From Thermoplasmata archaeon (GTDB lineage Archaea > Thermoplasmatota > Thermoplasmata > Lutacidiplasmatales > UBA184), in the NCBI GenBank assembly GCA_030039825.1, contig JASHUV010000048.1:1-15704 (forward strand): a DNA stretch of 15,704 nt, read 5' to 3'. Below the pieces are notes generated by a model that saw nothing but the letters and a program-made list of their open reading frames with translations, did not search any database and had not been told where the DNA came from. Positions 7,366-14,617 of this stretch are shown here, one piece after another. How positions within the stretch are numbered: the stretch's first letter is position 1; every line of letters begins with the position of its first letter. Position numbers and translations under genes: made by a program.

Positions 7366-8219
7366 CCTTCGGCGACGGCACCTTCGAGGTGGTCACCGGC
7401 TCGAACGCAAGCTTCGAGGTCTCCCATGTCTTCGCCCACCCGGGGACCTTCGAGGTCTCGGCCACGCTGACCGACGCCGTCGGCGCGACGGCGACGACCG
7501 GCGCCGCGGTGGCCGTGACGGTCACGGCCGGCCCGGCCGTCGGGGTGGTCGCCACCCCCACCCTCGTCGACCCGGGGACCGAGATCGCGTTCGGTCCGAA
7601 CCTCACCGCGCCGGGCGTTGCGCCGTACGCCTACGAATGGTCGTTCGGTGACGGCAACACGACCTCCGGCGCGAACGTTTCGCATTCCTACGCCCGGTCC
7701 GGGACCTACCGGGTCGAGCTGACGATGACCGATCACGCGGGGGTCGTCACGACCGGCTGGGCCGACGTGACCGTGGTGGCGGACCCGGTGGTCCACCTGG
7801 TGGCCTCCTCGGCGAAACCGACGATGGGACTCTCCGACGCCTTCTCCGCCGCCGTCACCGGCGGGGTCGCCCCCTACGAGTACACCTGGTCGTTCGGCGA
7901 CGGGACGCCGAAGAGCACCGAGGTCGCCCCGTACCACACGTTCTCGGTGATCGGGACCTATACGGTCGAGCTCTGGGCGAACGACTCGTTCGGCCGGAGC
8001 GCGGAGGCGACGATGAGCGTGACCGTGACGTCCGCCTCGAGCCCGGGCGGGACGTCGGGGACGAACGGCTCCTCGACGAGCTCCGCGAGCGCGCCGCCGC
8101 CGACGTGGTTCTGGGCCGGCATCGCCGGTCTCTTCGTCGTGGCGGTCGTCGGATCGGGGCTCATCGTACGGCGGTCCCGCGCGGGCCGGACGCCGACTCC
8201 TTCCCCGCCATCGAAGTAG
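7146..8219 (+). CDS. Kelch-PKD surface protein, 3' part (last Kelch blade, three PKD domains, membrane anchor)
   Basis: This is the continuation of the gene starting at 6112; joined, the protein is about 702 residues. It first completes the sixth Kelch blade (TPILVGGGNTTQLFSDTW). Three PKD domains follow, each marked by an FGDG turn: TVTFGDGTF near joined residue 420, EWSFGDGNTT near 510 and TWSFGDGTPK near 594. Each is followed by an H-x-[FY]/Y...G-[TY]-[FY]-x-V strand (SHVFAHPGTFEV, SHSYARSGTYRV, YHTFSVIGTYTV). A Gly/Ser/Thr linker leads to a membrane helix at about 666-686 (WFWAGIAGLFVVAVVGSGLIV region), a basic RRSRAGR stop-transfer and a short Pro-rich tail. PKD domains in archaeal surface proteins usually act as spacers or carbohydrate/protein-contact modules. 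Whether this part is ever translated independently is unknown, as no signal peptide starts in this frame. Confidence 0.8.
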   Translation, partial: PARDSFGLALDGTGTTPILVGGGNTTQLFSDTWAYEFPPIVEVGASASTGEAGESLGFSFAPYYGTAPYVLTVTFGDGTFEVVTGSNASFEVSHVFAHPGTFEVSATLTDAVGATATTGAAVAVTVTAGPAVGVVATPTLVDPGTEIAFGPNLTAPGVAPYAYEWSFGDGNTTSGANVSHSYARSGTYRVELTMTDHAGVVTTGWADVTVVADPVVHLVASSAKPTMGLSDAFSAAVTGGVAPYEYTWSFGDGTPKSTEVAPYHTFSVIGTYTVELWANDSFGRSAEATMSVTVTSASSPGGTSGTNGSSTSSASAPPPTWFWAGIAGLFVVAVVGSGLIVRRSRAGRTPTPSPPSK

Positions 8220-8263
8220 GTCGCCCGTCGCGACCGGGCGGGTTCGGGCCGGCCCCTCCGCCC

Positions 8264-8269
8264 AAATAC
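8264..8269 (+). promoter_or_regulatory. Candidate TATA box for the M29-like gene
   Basis: AAATAC is centred about 24 bp upstream of the ATG at 8290, which would place the transcription start at or next to the start codon (leaderless). A GGAGG at 8273-8277 also lies 12 nt before the ATG, too far for an ideal ribosome-binding site. Confidence 0.4.
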
Positions 8270-8289
8270 GTCGGAGGACTCCCGCCATC

Positions 8290-9387
8290 ATGTCCGGCCC
8301 CGCGGTCACCGAGACGACGCGCGCCGACCTCGCCCGGTCGGTGCTGACAAGGAACCTCAAGCTCCGACGCGGCGAGCGGCTCATCGTCGAGGCGTGGACC
8401 CACACCCTCCCCTGGGCGACGGCGTTCCTCCGGGAGGCGCGCCGTCTCGGCGCCTCCCCGATGGTCGTCTACGACGACGAACATGGGTACTGGGACGCCG
8501 TGGAGGCCGGCGAGGCGAAGGCCGTCGGTACGATCGGGCGGCAGGAATGGGCGGCGCTGCGGGCCTCGGACGTCTACGTCCACATGTGGGGGCCCGGGGA
8601 CCGCCTCCGGTTGAACGCCCTGCCGGACAAGACCCAGAAGGACCTCTTCGGTTGGAACGAACGCTGGTACGCGGTGGCGAACGCGGCCAAGCTCCGCGGC
8701 GCGCGGCTCGAGATCGGTCGACCGTACCCCTCCCTCGCCGCGGCGTACGGCGTGGACGAGGCGGCGTGGACCGACCAGCTCGTTCGCGCGACCCTCGTCG
8801 ACCCGACGCGCCTCGCGAGGGCCGCCGCCCCGATCGCGACCGCCCTCTCGAAGGGCTCGCGCCTCCGGATCCGGCACCCGAACGGGACCGACCTGACCGT
8901 CGGCCTCGCGCACCGGGCGGTGCGACAGTACACCGCGTCGCCGCGTCCGGCCTCCCGGCTCGGGCGCTACGACCGGCTGATGACCGTCCCGGGCGGGGTC
9001 GTCGGGACCTCGCTCGACGAGTCGGTCGCGGACGGGACCTTCGTCGCCAACCGGACCAACTACTTCGACGACGGGATCGCCACGGGGGGCGTCTTCCATT
9101 TCCGGCACGGTAAGCTCACCGAGCGGAGCTTCGACGTCGGCGCCGAGCGGTTCGACCGGCCGTACGCGAAGGGCGGAAAGGGACGGGACCGACCCGGGAT
9201 GCTGAGGATCGGCCTCAACCCCGAGCTCCACAACACCCCGCAGGTCGAGGACATCGAGCGCGGGGCGGTGATGGTCTCGGTCGGAGGGAACAAGTACGCC
9301 GGCGGCCGCAACACGTCGTCGTTCTTCGGCTTCGCGATCTGCGCCGGTGGCTCGGTGGAGATCGACGGACGGCCGGTTCCGATATAG
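8290..9387 (+). CDS. M29 aminopeptidase-like protein with a divergent active site
   Basis: This is a 365-residue soluble protein, slightly shorter than usual M29 (AmpS/AmpT-type) aminopeptidases of about 370-410 residues. Its order of elements matches that family. It has an N-terminal 'LKLRRGERLIVEAWTHTLPWATAFLREARRLGA' Rossmann-like unit, a central 'GSRLRIRHPNGTDLTVGL' strand pair, then 'MTVPGGVVGTSLDESVADGTFV', 'RIGLNPEL' and 'GAVMVSVGGN'. Canonical M29 enzymes use a metal site with Glu in a P-x-G-E motif, a later Glu, a His in 'HiAlG' and a terminal H-x-D. Here P-G-G-V (234-237), 'VMVSVGG' and a terminus without H-x-D replace them. The related NicX-type dioxygenases also use H and H-x-D ligands, so these are lacking too. 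The fold call is good; peptidase activity is doubtful. The ATG is preceded by a TATA-like box. The gene stands alone and converges on the MFS gene with a 27-nt gap. Confidence 0.7.
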   Translation: MSGPAVTETTRADLARSVLTRNLKLRRGERLIVEAWTHTLPWATAFLREARRLGASPMVVYDDEHGYWDAVEAGEAKAVGTIGRQEWAALRASDVYVHMWGPGDRLRLNALPDKTQKDLFGWNERWYAVANAAKLRGARLEIGRPYPSLAAAYGVDEAAWTDQLVRATLVDPTRLARAAAPIATALSKGSRLRIRHPNGTDLTVGLAHRAVRQYTASPRPASRLGRYDRLMTVPGGVVGTSLDESVADGTFVANRTNYFDDGIATGGVFHFRHGKLTERSFDVGAERFDRPYAKGGKGRDRPGMLRIGLNPELHNTPQVEDIERGAVMVSVGGNKYAGGRNTSSFFGFAICAGGSVEIDGRPVPI

Positions 9388-9414
9388 CCCGAGCTCGGGC
9401 CAAGGCGGCGTACC

Positions 9415-11028
9415 CTACGGGCCGTCCGGACGGGCGGCCGCGGCGCCCCGGCCCCCGGCCGCGCCGGGGCCGTTGGGCGCCGTCGGAGGGGCGTCGTCCG
9501 GGTCGCCCGACCCCGTCCCATCGAGCGGGACGCGGCCCCGGAAGAAGGCGGAGAAGAGGAGGGCGACGAGCGTGCAGCCCGCGAGAAGGAGGAAGATCTC
9601 GCCGTCGGTCGTCGCCATCGCGGCCTCTCGGGCCGCCGGGCCGGTCGCTCCGGCGCTCAGGACGGCGTCGCGCCACGCGCCGAACGCCGTCAGGAGCGAG
9701 AGGCCCACCGCGCCGCCGAGGCTCTGGAGGAAGCGCGTGAGCCCGATCGCCCCGCCGAGCTCCGCGCGGGGGGCCTCGTTCTGGACCGCGATCGTGACGC
9801 CCGAGAGGCTGAGGCCCAGGCCGAACCCCACGAGCATGAGCGGGAGCGCGAGGCCGCCGATCGGAACGAATCCCGCCCCGAGCACCCAGAGCGGCGTCGT
9901 CGGTGTGACCCCGCCGAGCAGGAGGCCGACGAACCCGGAGAGGGCCAGGCTCGGGGCGACGAGCCCGCGGTAGGAGACACGGAGCAGGAGCTGACCGCCC
10001 AGGACCGCGCCGATCACGAGCGGGACGGCGAGGAAGTAGAGCATGTCCCGGACATCGCTCGTCGCGCCCGGGCCGCCTCCCCGAAGCGTGAGGCCGACGA
10101 AGACCGACAGGAAGGTGATGAGCGAATTGAACACCACTCCGGTAAAGAGGTAGACGCCGCTCCCCGCGGCGATCATCCGCTGCCGGAAGAGCCGGAGGGG
10201 CACGAGCGGCTCGGCGGTCCGAAGCTCCCGCCGGAGGAAGCCCACGAACAGGACGGCGCTCCCGAGAAGGAGCCCGATCACCCGGGGGTCGGCCCACGCC
10301 CAGCCCGCGTCGGCGACCTGGACGACGGCGAGCATGAGCGCCCCGACCCATCCGGAGAGCAGGGCGCCCCCGACCGTGTCGAACCGACCCCGCTCAGGGG
10401 CGGTCAACGGGCCGACGGCGAGCGCGAGGACGACGAGGGCGAGGACCCCGAAGGGCAGATTGATGTAGAAGACCCACCGCCACGTCGTCACCGAGACGAT
10501 GTAGCTTCCCACGAGCGGCCCCAGGACGATCGCGATGCCCGCGGCGCCGGAGAGCGCCCCGGTCACCCGGGAGCGGTCGGCCGGCGGGAACATCACCGCG
10601 ACCATCGCGAGGGCGACGGGGAAGACACCGCCGCCGCCGAAACCCTGGACGGCGCGGAAGACGATGAGCTCGGCGAGGTTCTCGCTGAGCCCGGCGAGCG
10701 CCGATCCCGCGAGGAAGATCGCCACCCCGATGAGGAAGACGTTCCGGCGGCTGCCGATGTCCGACCATCGGGCGAACACGGGGATCGCGATCGTCGAGGC
10801 GATCAGGTAGGCGCTGACGACGAACGTCACCCCGTCCGCGGCGTCGAGCTGACGGGCGATCGTGGGGAGGACCGTCGCCACGACGAGCGAGTCCATCGAT
10901 CCCATCAGAATCGCGAAGAAGATCCCCGTCAGCACGAGGATCGGGGAGAGCCCCCGGGCGCTCGCGAAGGTGACCTCGGTCGGACCGGCGGGGACGCTCG
11001 GCACGTTCGGTGGCGACGACGCGCTCAT
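9415..11028 (-). CDS. DHA2 family (EmrB/QacA-type) MFS drug exporter
   Basis: This is a 537-residue membrane transporter of the 14-helix DHA2 class, which exports drugs or toxic organics in exchange for protons. Recognisable motifs, in order, start with motif D1 in helix 1 (MDSLVVATVLPTI, 45-57) and motif A in the 2-3 loop (ARWSDIGSRRN, 86-96). Motif B in helix 4 (RAVQGFGGG, 125-133) and motif C in helix 5 (GAAGIAIVLGPLVGS, 161-175) follow. The typical WRWVFYINLPFG signature is at 183-194. Long hydrophobic stretches continue to the C terminus, which ends in a Pro/Ala/Gly-rich tail of about 40 residues. The start ATG lies next to a palindrome-rich intergenic region shared with the divergent TetR gene, so expression is probably repressed by that regulator and induced by its ligand. 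Substrate is unknown. Confidence 0.92.
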   Translation of the reverse strand: MSASSPPNVPSVPAGPTEVTFASARGLSPILVLTGIFFAILMGSMDSLVVATVLPTIARQLDAADGVTFVVSAYLIASTIAIPVFARWSDIGSRRNVFLIGVAIFLAGSALAGLSENLAELIVFRAVQGFGGGGVFPVALAMVAVMFPPADRSRVTGALSGAAGIAIVLGPLVGSYIVSVTTWRWVFYINLPFGVLALVVLALAVGPLTAPERGRFDTVGGALLSGWVGALMLAVVQVADAGWAWADPRVIGLLLGSAVLFVGFLRRELRTAEPLVPLRLFRQRMIAAGSGVYLFTGVVFNSLITFLSVFVGLTLRGGGPGATSDVRDMLYFLAVPLVIGAVLGGQLLLRVSYRGLVAPSLALSGFVGLLLGGVTPTTPLWVLGAGFVPIGGLALPLMLVGFGLGLSLSGVTIAVQNEAPRAELGGAIGLTRFLQSLGGAVGLSLLTAFGAWRDAVLSAGATGPAAREAAMATTDGEIFLLLAGCTLVALLFSAFFRGRVPLDGTGSGDPDDAPPTAPNGPGAAGGRGAAAARPDGP

Positions 11029-11040
11029 GGGGCTCGAGGT

Positions 11041-11055
11041 CGGTCGGCCCGACCG
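11041..11055. promoter_or_regulatory. 15-bp perfect palindrome, possible operator or 5'-leader hairpin of the MFS gene
   Basis: The arms CGGTCGG and CCGACCG flank a single C. The site is 12 bp upstream of the MFS start codon and probably inside or next to its transcription start, where a bound repressor would block transcription. Confidence 0.4.
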
Positions 11056-11061
11056 TCCCGA

Positions 11062-11078
11062 ACTAACCGTGGGTCAGT
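11062..11078. promoter_or_regulatory. 17-bp imperfect palindrome, candidate TetR operator
   Basis: ACTAACC-GTG-GGTCAGT has 6 of 8 complementary pairs around a central T. It resembles the TGACC/GGTCA-type dyads often bound by TetR repressors. It abuts the AT-rich box at 11078-11084 in the divergent TetR/MFS region, the expected place for a shared operator. A further 5-bp inverted repeat (GCGGT-CAT-ACCGC) is at 11089-11101. Confidence 0.5.
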
Positions 11079-11084
11079 AATAAG
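11078..11084. promoter_or_regulatory. Shared AT-rich promoter box between the TetR and MFS genes
   Basis: TAATAAG on the plus strand, and CTTATTA on the minus strand, is the only AT-rich island in this intergenic region. Counting about 26 bp each way would start the TetR transcript near 11107 (leader about 48 nt) and the MFS transcript near 11055 (leader about 27 nt). One box may serve both directions, or mainly the exporter. Confidence 0.45.
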
Positions 11085-11155
11085 TCTAGCGGTCATACCG
11101 CCGGCCGAAGGCCATTTGAGCCCGGGCACGCTGGCAACGCGGGGGAAGGGCCGGC

Positions 11156-11737
11156 GTGCCGAAGGTCGTCGCGGGGTATCGGGACCAGGCGCGAGAACGG
11201 ATCGTCGTCGCGGCCCAGACGGTCTTCCGGCGGAAGGGCTTCCGCGCCACCACGATGGCCGACATCGCGCGGGAGATCGGCGTCAGCAAGGGCGCGCTCT
11301 ACCTGTACTTTCGGACGAAGTCGGAGCTCCTCGCCGAGCTCCAGCGCCAGTCGCGGGACGCCGTTCTCGACCTGTGGAGGCGCCTCCTCTTGAGCGGGGA
11401 CGTCGCCGAGGGGATCGCGGGGTCCGTCGACGAGGTGCTGACCGGGAAGGTCGATCCGGGCATCTGGATCGAGCTCCTCGGCGAGGCCGCAGGCGACCGG
11501 ACGCTCCGCGCCACCCTGGAGGTCGACGCTCGAGAGGATCGACGGGCGATGACGGAGTTCCTTCGGGAGCTCGGGGAGAGGGGCCGCATCCGACCCCTCC
11601 GAGACCCGGAGACGGTCGCGGAGATCGTGCTCGCGCTGCTCGCCGGGGCCGTGGTCGAGACCATCCTGCACGGCACCGGTTCCCGAGTACGGCGTGACCT
11701 CGTCCGTCAGTTGCGATTCCTCCTCCCGCCCCCCTGA
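11156..11737 (+). CDS. TetR family transcriptional repressor
   Basis: This is a 193-residue regulator with the standard TetR N-terminus. 'RDQARERIVVAAQTVFRRKGF' is helix 1. The helix-turn-helix follows at about residues 31-54 ('ATTMADIAREIGVSKGALYLYF'), ending in the hallmark 'G.lY.yF.sK.eLl' sequence (here ALYLYFRTKSELLAEL). The remainder is the helical, ligand-binding and dimerisation domain, which is not conserved enough to name a ligand. The GTG start at 11156 gives the normal short arm before helix 1. The gene is transcribed away from the DHA2 exporter, an arrangement typical of a local repressor that controls the exporter and itself. The intergenic palindromes at 11041-11101 are the likely binding sites. 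Confidence 0.92.
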   Translation: MPKVVAGYRDQARERIVVAAQTVFRRKGFRATTMADIAREIGVSKGALYLYFRTKSELLAELQRQSRDAVLDLWRRLLLSGDVAEGIAGSVDEVLTGKVDPGIWIELLGEAAGDRTLRATLEVDAREDRRAMTEFLRELGERGRIRPLRDPETVAEIVLALLAGAVVETILHGTGSRVRRDLVRQLRFLLPPP

Positions 11738-11851
11738 CCCGCGCGACGGCGAGCGCACGCTCCGTCCCAAGGGGAGCGATGGCGGCCCGAGCGGAGCGGG
11801 AACGGGTCGAGGCGCCGGCCCTCGGGCGGGCGCGGCCGCTGGCGGGCGTCC

Positions 11852-11857
11852 CTTAAG
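11852..11857 (+). promoter_or_regulatory. Candidate TATA box for the kinase-like gene
   Basis: CTTAAG is the only AT-rich element in the 143-bp gap after the TetR gene. It is centred 26 bp upstream of the GTG at 11881, predicting a leaderless transcript that begins on the start codon. Confidence 0.4.
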
Positions 11858-11880
11858 GCGGCCCGCGGCTCGGTCCGAGG

Positions 11881-13092
11881 GTGGGCTCGACCTCCGACGC
11901 GGTGCCCGCCGGCCGGCCCCGCCGGCTCCGTGGACCGCCGGTCCGGCTGACGCCGTTCCGCGCCGAGATGATCCCGAACCCCTCGCTCGCCCTCGCGATC
12001 CCCGACGCGCTCAAGCGGCTCTGGCTACCGACGCCGATGTCGGCCCTGGCCGACGATCCCGACGGGAGCGATCGCGAGTTCATCGAGGACGACAACCGGG
12101 GGGCGATCCTGCCGGATCCGGTCGCGTCGATCCACGGCCGGCCGTTCTATCTCTCCGTCAAGGGCATCGGGGCGACGGTCTCGCCCCTCTCCCACCGTCC
12201 GCTGGACCGGTTCGAGGGCGCCGACGCCTCCGACGACGGGGAGGTCCGTCGGCGCCTCCGCGCGGCGCCCCACCTCGGCTCCGACCGGCTGGTGACCGGG
12301 GAGCTCTGGTTGCGGGGCTCGCCCTACGGCGGCCAGGGCCTCGAGCATGCCGCCACTGCGCTCGCGGTCTCGCAGAGGGCGCAGGGGACCTCGATCGCCG
12401 GATTTCGGATCGCCCCGGTCGTCGGCGTGACGCTCTTCCCCCGTCCCCTCGAGGCCCGGTGCCGCTCGATCGCCTGGTACCGGCGCTACCGGGGGAGGTT
12501 CGTCCAAGAGCTGCGGCTCGTTCCGTCGAACGCCCGGATCTACTTCCACGCCCGGCAGACGCTCGGGGGGAGCGTCGGGGAGCTCTTCGACGAGTTCGGG
12601 ATCGGCGCGCCGGCCGCGGCGCGCCGCTTCCAGGTGCAGTTCGTCCGGACGGTCATCCCCGTCCTGACGCTCTTCGCGCGCACGCTCCGGCGCGAACCGG
12701 GGACCGAACGACTCCAGGGGCTCGAGTTCCATGACGTCTGGCTCGACAAGGACGCCGTCGTCGCCCCCGACGGGTCGGTCTACTTCGTCGACCTCGAGGG
12801 CCTCGAGGACGACGCCGTCCCCCTCGCGGAGGTGACCGGTCGCATCGAGGAGCAGATCTTCCGTTCGCTCTACGAGTTCCTCTTCGCGTACGAGCAGATC
12901 GATGCCGAGCGCCGCCGGCGGTTCGGCGGGGACACGGGGCGGCGCGCGCACTTCGCCGAGGTGGTGCGCGAGGCGCTGCGGGAGGATCCGTACGCCCGCG
13001 TCCGGGAGGTGCCGGACGGACTCGTCATGACCGTGCGGAATCCTCTCGGCGAGGAAGCACTTTATACGGATTTTCCGCTCCTCGACCACTGA
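11881..13092 (+). CDS. Uncharacterised protein with kinase-like (possibly SelO-like) motifs
   Basis: I do not recognise this 403-residue soluble protein as a named family. Several segments suggest a protein-kinase-like fold. 'FYLSVKGIGATVSPLSHRP' (89-107) is reminiscent of the 'LKGaGpTpySR' segment of the SelO (YdiU) AMPylase family. 'GELWLRGSPYGGQGLEHAATAL' (140-161) resembles SelO's 'LRSSIREfL.sEAM' helix. 'LEFHDVWLDKDAVVAPDGSVYFVDLEG' (281-307) resembles a catalytic loop followed by a DFG-like Asp, with HD at 284-285, Asp 291 where Asn is usual, and Asp 304 in VDLEG. The remaining C-terminus is helical and charged. The spacing of the catalytic loop is one residue off canonical, so it may be a pseudokinase. 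The start is GTG 11881, supported by the TATA spacing; ATG 11968 is an alternative. It ends 1 nt before the next gene, suggesting a joint function. Confidence 0.55.
   Translation: MGSTSDAVPAGRPRRLRGPPVRLTPFRAEMIPNPSLALAIPDALKRLWLPTPMSALADDPDGSDREFIEDDNRGAILPDPVASIHGRPFYLSVKGIGATVSPLSHRPLDRFEGADASDDGEVRRRLRAAPHLGSDRLVTGELWLRGSPYGGQGLEHAATALAVSQRAQGTSIAGFRIAPVVGVTLFPRPLEARCRSIAWYRRYRGRFVQELRLVPSNARIYFHARQTLGGSVGELFDEFGIGAPAAARRFQVQFVRTVIPVLTLFARTLRREPGTERLQGLEFHDVWLDKDAVVAPDGSVYFVDLEGLEDDAVPLAEVTGRIEEQIFRSLYEFLFAYEQIDAERRRRFGGDTGRRAHFAEVVREALREDPYARVREVPDGLVMTVRNPLGEEALYTDFPLLDH
13061..13067 (+). promoter_or_regulatory. Strong TATA box inside the 3' end of the kinase-like gene
   Basis: TTTATAC is the best TATA match in the window. 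It lies within the last codons of the upstream gene (Leu-Tyr-Thr) and is centred 30 bp before the ATG at 13094. Transcription would begin near 13090, giving a nearly leaderless mRNA for the helical protein and the membrane protein after it. Confidence 0.6.
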
Positions 13093-13093
13093 G

Positions 13094-14617
13094 ATGGCGA
13101 CCTGCTCGGCCGTGGCGGCGTTCCTCGACCAGTTGAAAGCGAAGACCGTCACGACCCCCCTCGCTGCGCCCGACCTCGCGCGGCTCCAGTCGGCCGGTTG
13201 GATCTCGGTGATGTCGAACGCGGACGTCGCCCAGCTCGGCCAGGACACCGCCCGGCTGGGCGCGGTCGGCGAGAAGCTCGCCGCCGACCAGGTCCGGGAG
13301 CGCGACCTCCGGGGGCAGCTCGCCGAGGAGGGCCAGAAGACGACCTCCATCCTCTTCCATTTCGAGGGCGCCGCCCGGAGGGCCGGCGCCCTCGAGAAGG
13401 AGCAGGCGGACCGATCCTCCCTGACCGGGCTCGATGCCGAGCTCGGACAGGAGACGGCCGAGTACAACCGCCTCCTCGGGCTCACGGCGCTCCAGCAGTC
13501 GCTCGTACCCGTGGGGGGGCAGTACCTGGGACTGACCTCGCTCGGGACCCTCGCGCTCCGTGACCTCGAGGTCCGACAGTACCGGGTCTCCGATCTCGAT
13601 TTCGACGCCTACTGGGCGCAGACCCAGGCGACCTACCAGGAGCTCGCCCGGATCGCGCTCGCGGCCTCGCGGGTCCACGGGGGGCTCGCCCCCTCCCTGG
13701 GCGGCGTCGACCGCTCCTACCTGTGGGCCATCGCCGTGGGGCTCGCGAAGCTGCCGATCCCCCCCGAGACGTCGGTTCCCGCGTTCCTCGCCGCGTTCCA
13801 GGCCTTCAGCGCCCTGACGTCGAACGTCGAGAACCGGCTGATGGCCGCGGAGCTCGTGAGCGCGACCGGGCGACCCGTGGCCGCGAGCCTCACCGCGTTG
13901 AAGGAGCTCGAGAAGGCGGCCCGCTCCGACGGGGTCGACAAGGCCTCCGCGCTCGGGGTCGCCGCGATCCTCCTCGACGGGCAACGGGCCGACGGGACGT
14001 TCGCGACCGACGCGCTGAGCTCCTACCTCGCGATCACGAAGTCCTACGAGACGGCCGCGCTCCTCGCCGTCGTGAACCGGCCATCGGCCGAGCTTACGGC
14101 CCGGTTCAACGCCCTCCGGACGATGTTCGCTCAGTGGGGCTACCGGCCCTCGGAGGACCTCGAGCTCGCCTCCGCCTTCCTCGCGGTGTCGGACCTCCCG
14201 CTCGAGAGCGCCTCGCCGAAGCTCGCTGTCCTCGCGAAGGGTCTCGGGGCGTACCTCGGCTATCCGCTCGTGGCGGCGGCGATCCTGGCCTCGATCCCGG
14301 TCCTCGAGGCCCACGAGACCCTGAACCTCGTGGAGACCACCTACCAGTACCTCGCGCGGTACACGGGACCTCTCCCGGAGGGCGAGCTCATCTGCCTCGC
14401 GGTCCGCGCCGTCCATGGGGTCGCGGTCGCGAGCGTCTCCGCGCTCGACCCAACGGCCGCCGCGCGCGCACCGCCGGTCGCGTTCACCTACGGCGCCGGC
14501 CGCCTCTACTTCGTGCCGGTCTTCATCGTCCACGGGGCGTACTACTCGACGTTCAGCGGGATCGGAGGCGCCCATCCCGGCCACGTCCACGGGTTCGCGG
14601 GCGGGTTCGGCGGATGA
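13094..14617 (+). CDS. All-helical protein of unknown function with Gly/His-rich tail
   Basis: This predicts a 507-residue protein with no signal peptide. Residues 1-45 are helical. Residues about 46-135 are rich in Gln, Glu, Lys and Leu with heptad-like spacing ('RLGAVGEKLAADQVRERDLRGQL...'), suggesting a coiled coil. Residues about 165-445 are successive amphipathic helices ('ENRLMAAELVSATGRPVAASLTALKEL', 'KASALGVAAILLDG', 'ELASAFLAVSDLPLE') that read like an alpha-solenoid. The pattern is faintly reminiscent of DUF4003-type helical proteins, but that is a guess. The C-terminus (481-507) is Gly/His-rich (HPGHVHG then GGFGG) and may bind metal or be flexible. It begins 1 nt after the kinase-like gene and has its own TATA box. 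Its stop overlaps the next start (ATGA), so it is translationally coupled to the zinc-ribbon membrane protein. Confidence 0.7.
   Translation: MATCSAVAAFLDQLKAKTVTTPLAAPDLARLQSAGWISVMSNADVAQLGQDTARLGAVGEKLAADQVRERDLRGQLAEEGQKTTSILFHFEGAARRAGALEKEQADRSSLTGLDAELGQETAEYNRLLGLTALQQSLVPVGGQYLGLTSLGTLALRDLEVRQYRVSDLDFDAYWAQTQATYQELARIALAASRVHGGLAPSLGGVDRSYLWAIAVGLAKLPIPPETSVPAFLAAFQAFSALTSNVENRLMAAELVSATGRPVAASLTALKELEKAARSDGVDKASALGVAAILLDGQRADGTFATDALSSYLAITKSYETAALLAVVNRPSAELTARFNALRTMFAQWGYRPSEDLELASAFLAVSDLPLESASPKLAVLAKGLGAYLGYPLVAAAILASIPVLEAHETLNLVETTYQYLARYTGPLPEGELICLAVRAVHGVAVASVSALDPTAAARAPPVAFTYGAGRLYFVPVFIVHGAYYSTFSGIGGAHPGHVHGFAGGFGG

Noticed and set aside
8161..9231. Minus-strand open frame of 356 codons over the M29-like gene
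   Set aside because: The plus-strand gene has the family pattern; this frame is a compositional shadow.
12025..14590. Two long minus-strand open frames (12025-13485 and 13025-14590)
   Set aside because: Composition is Arg/Glu/Gly-rich. They lie antisense to two genes supported by start-stop coupling and a TATA box.
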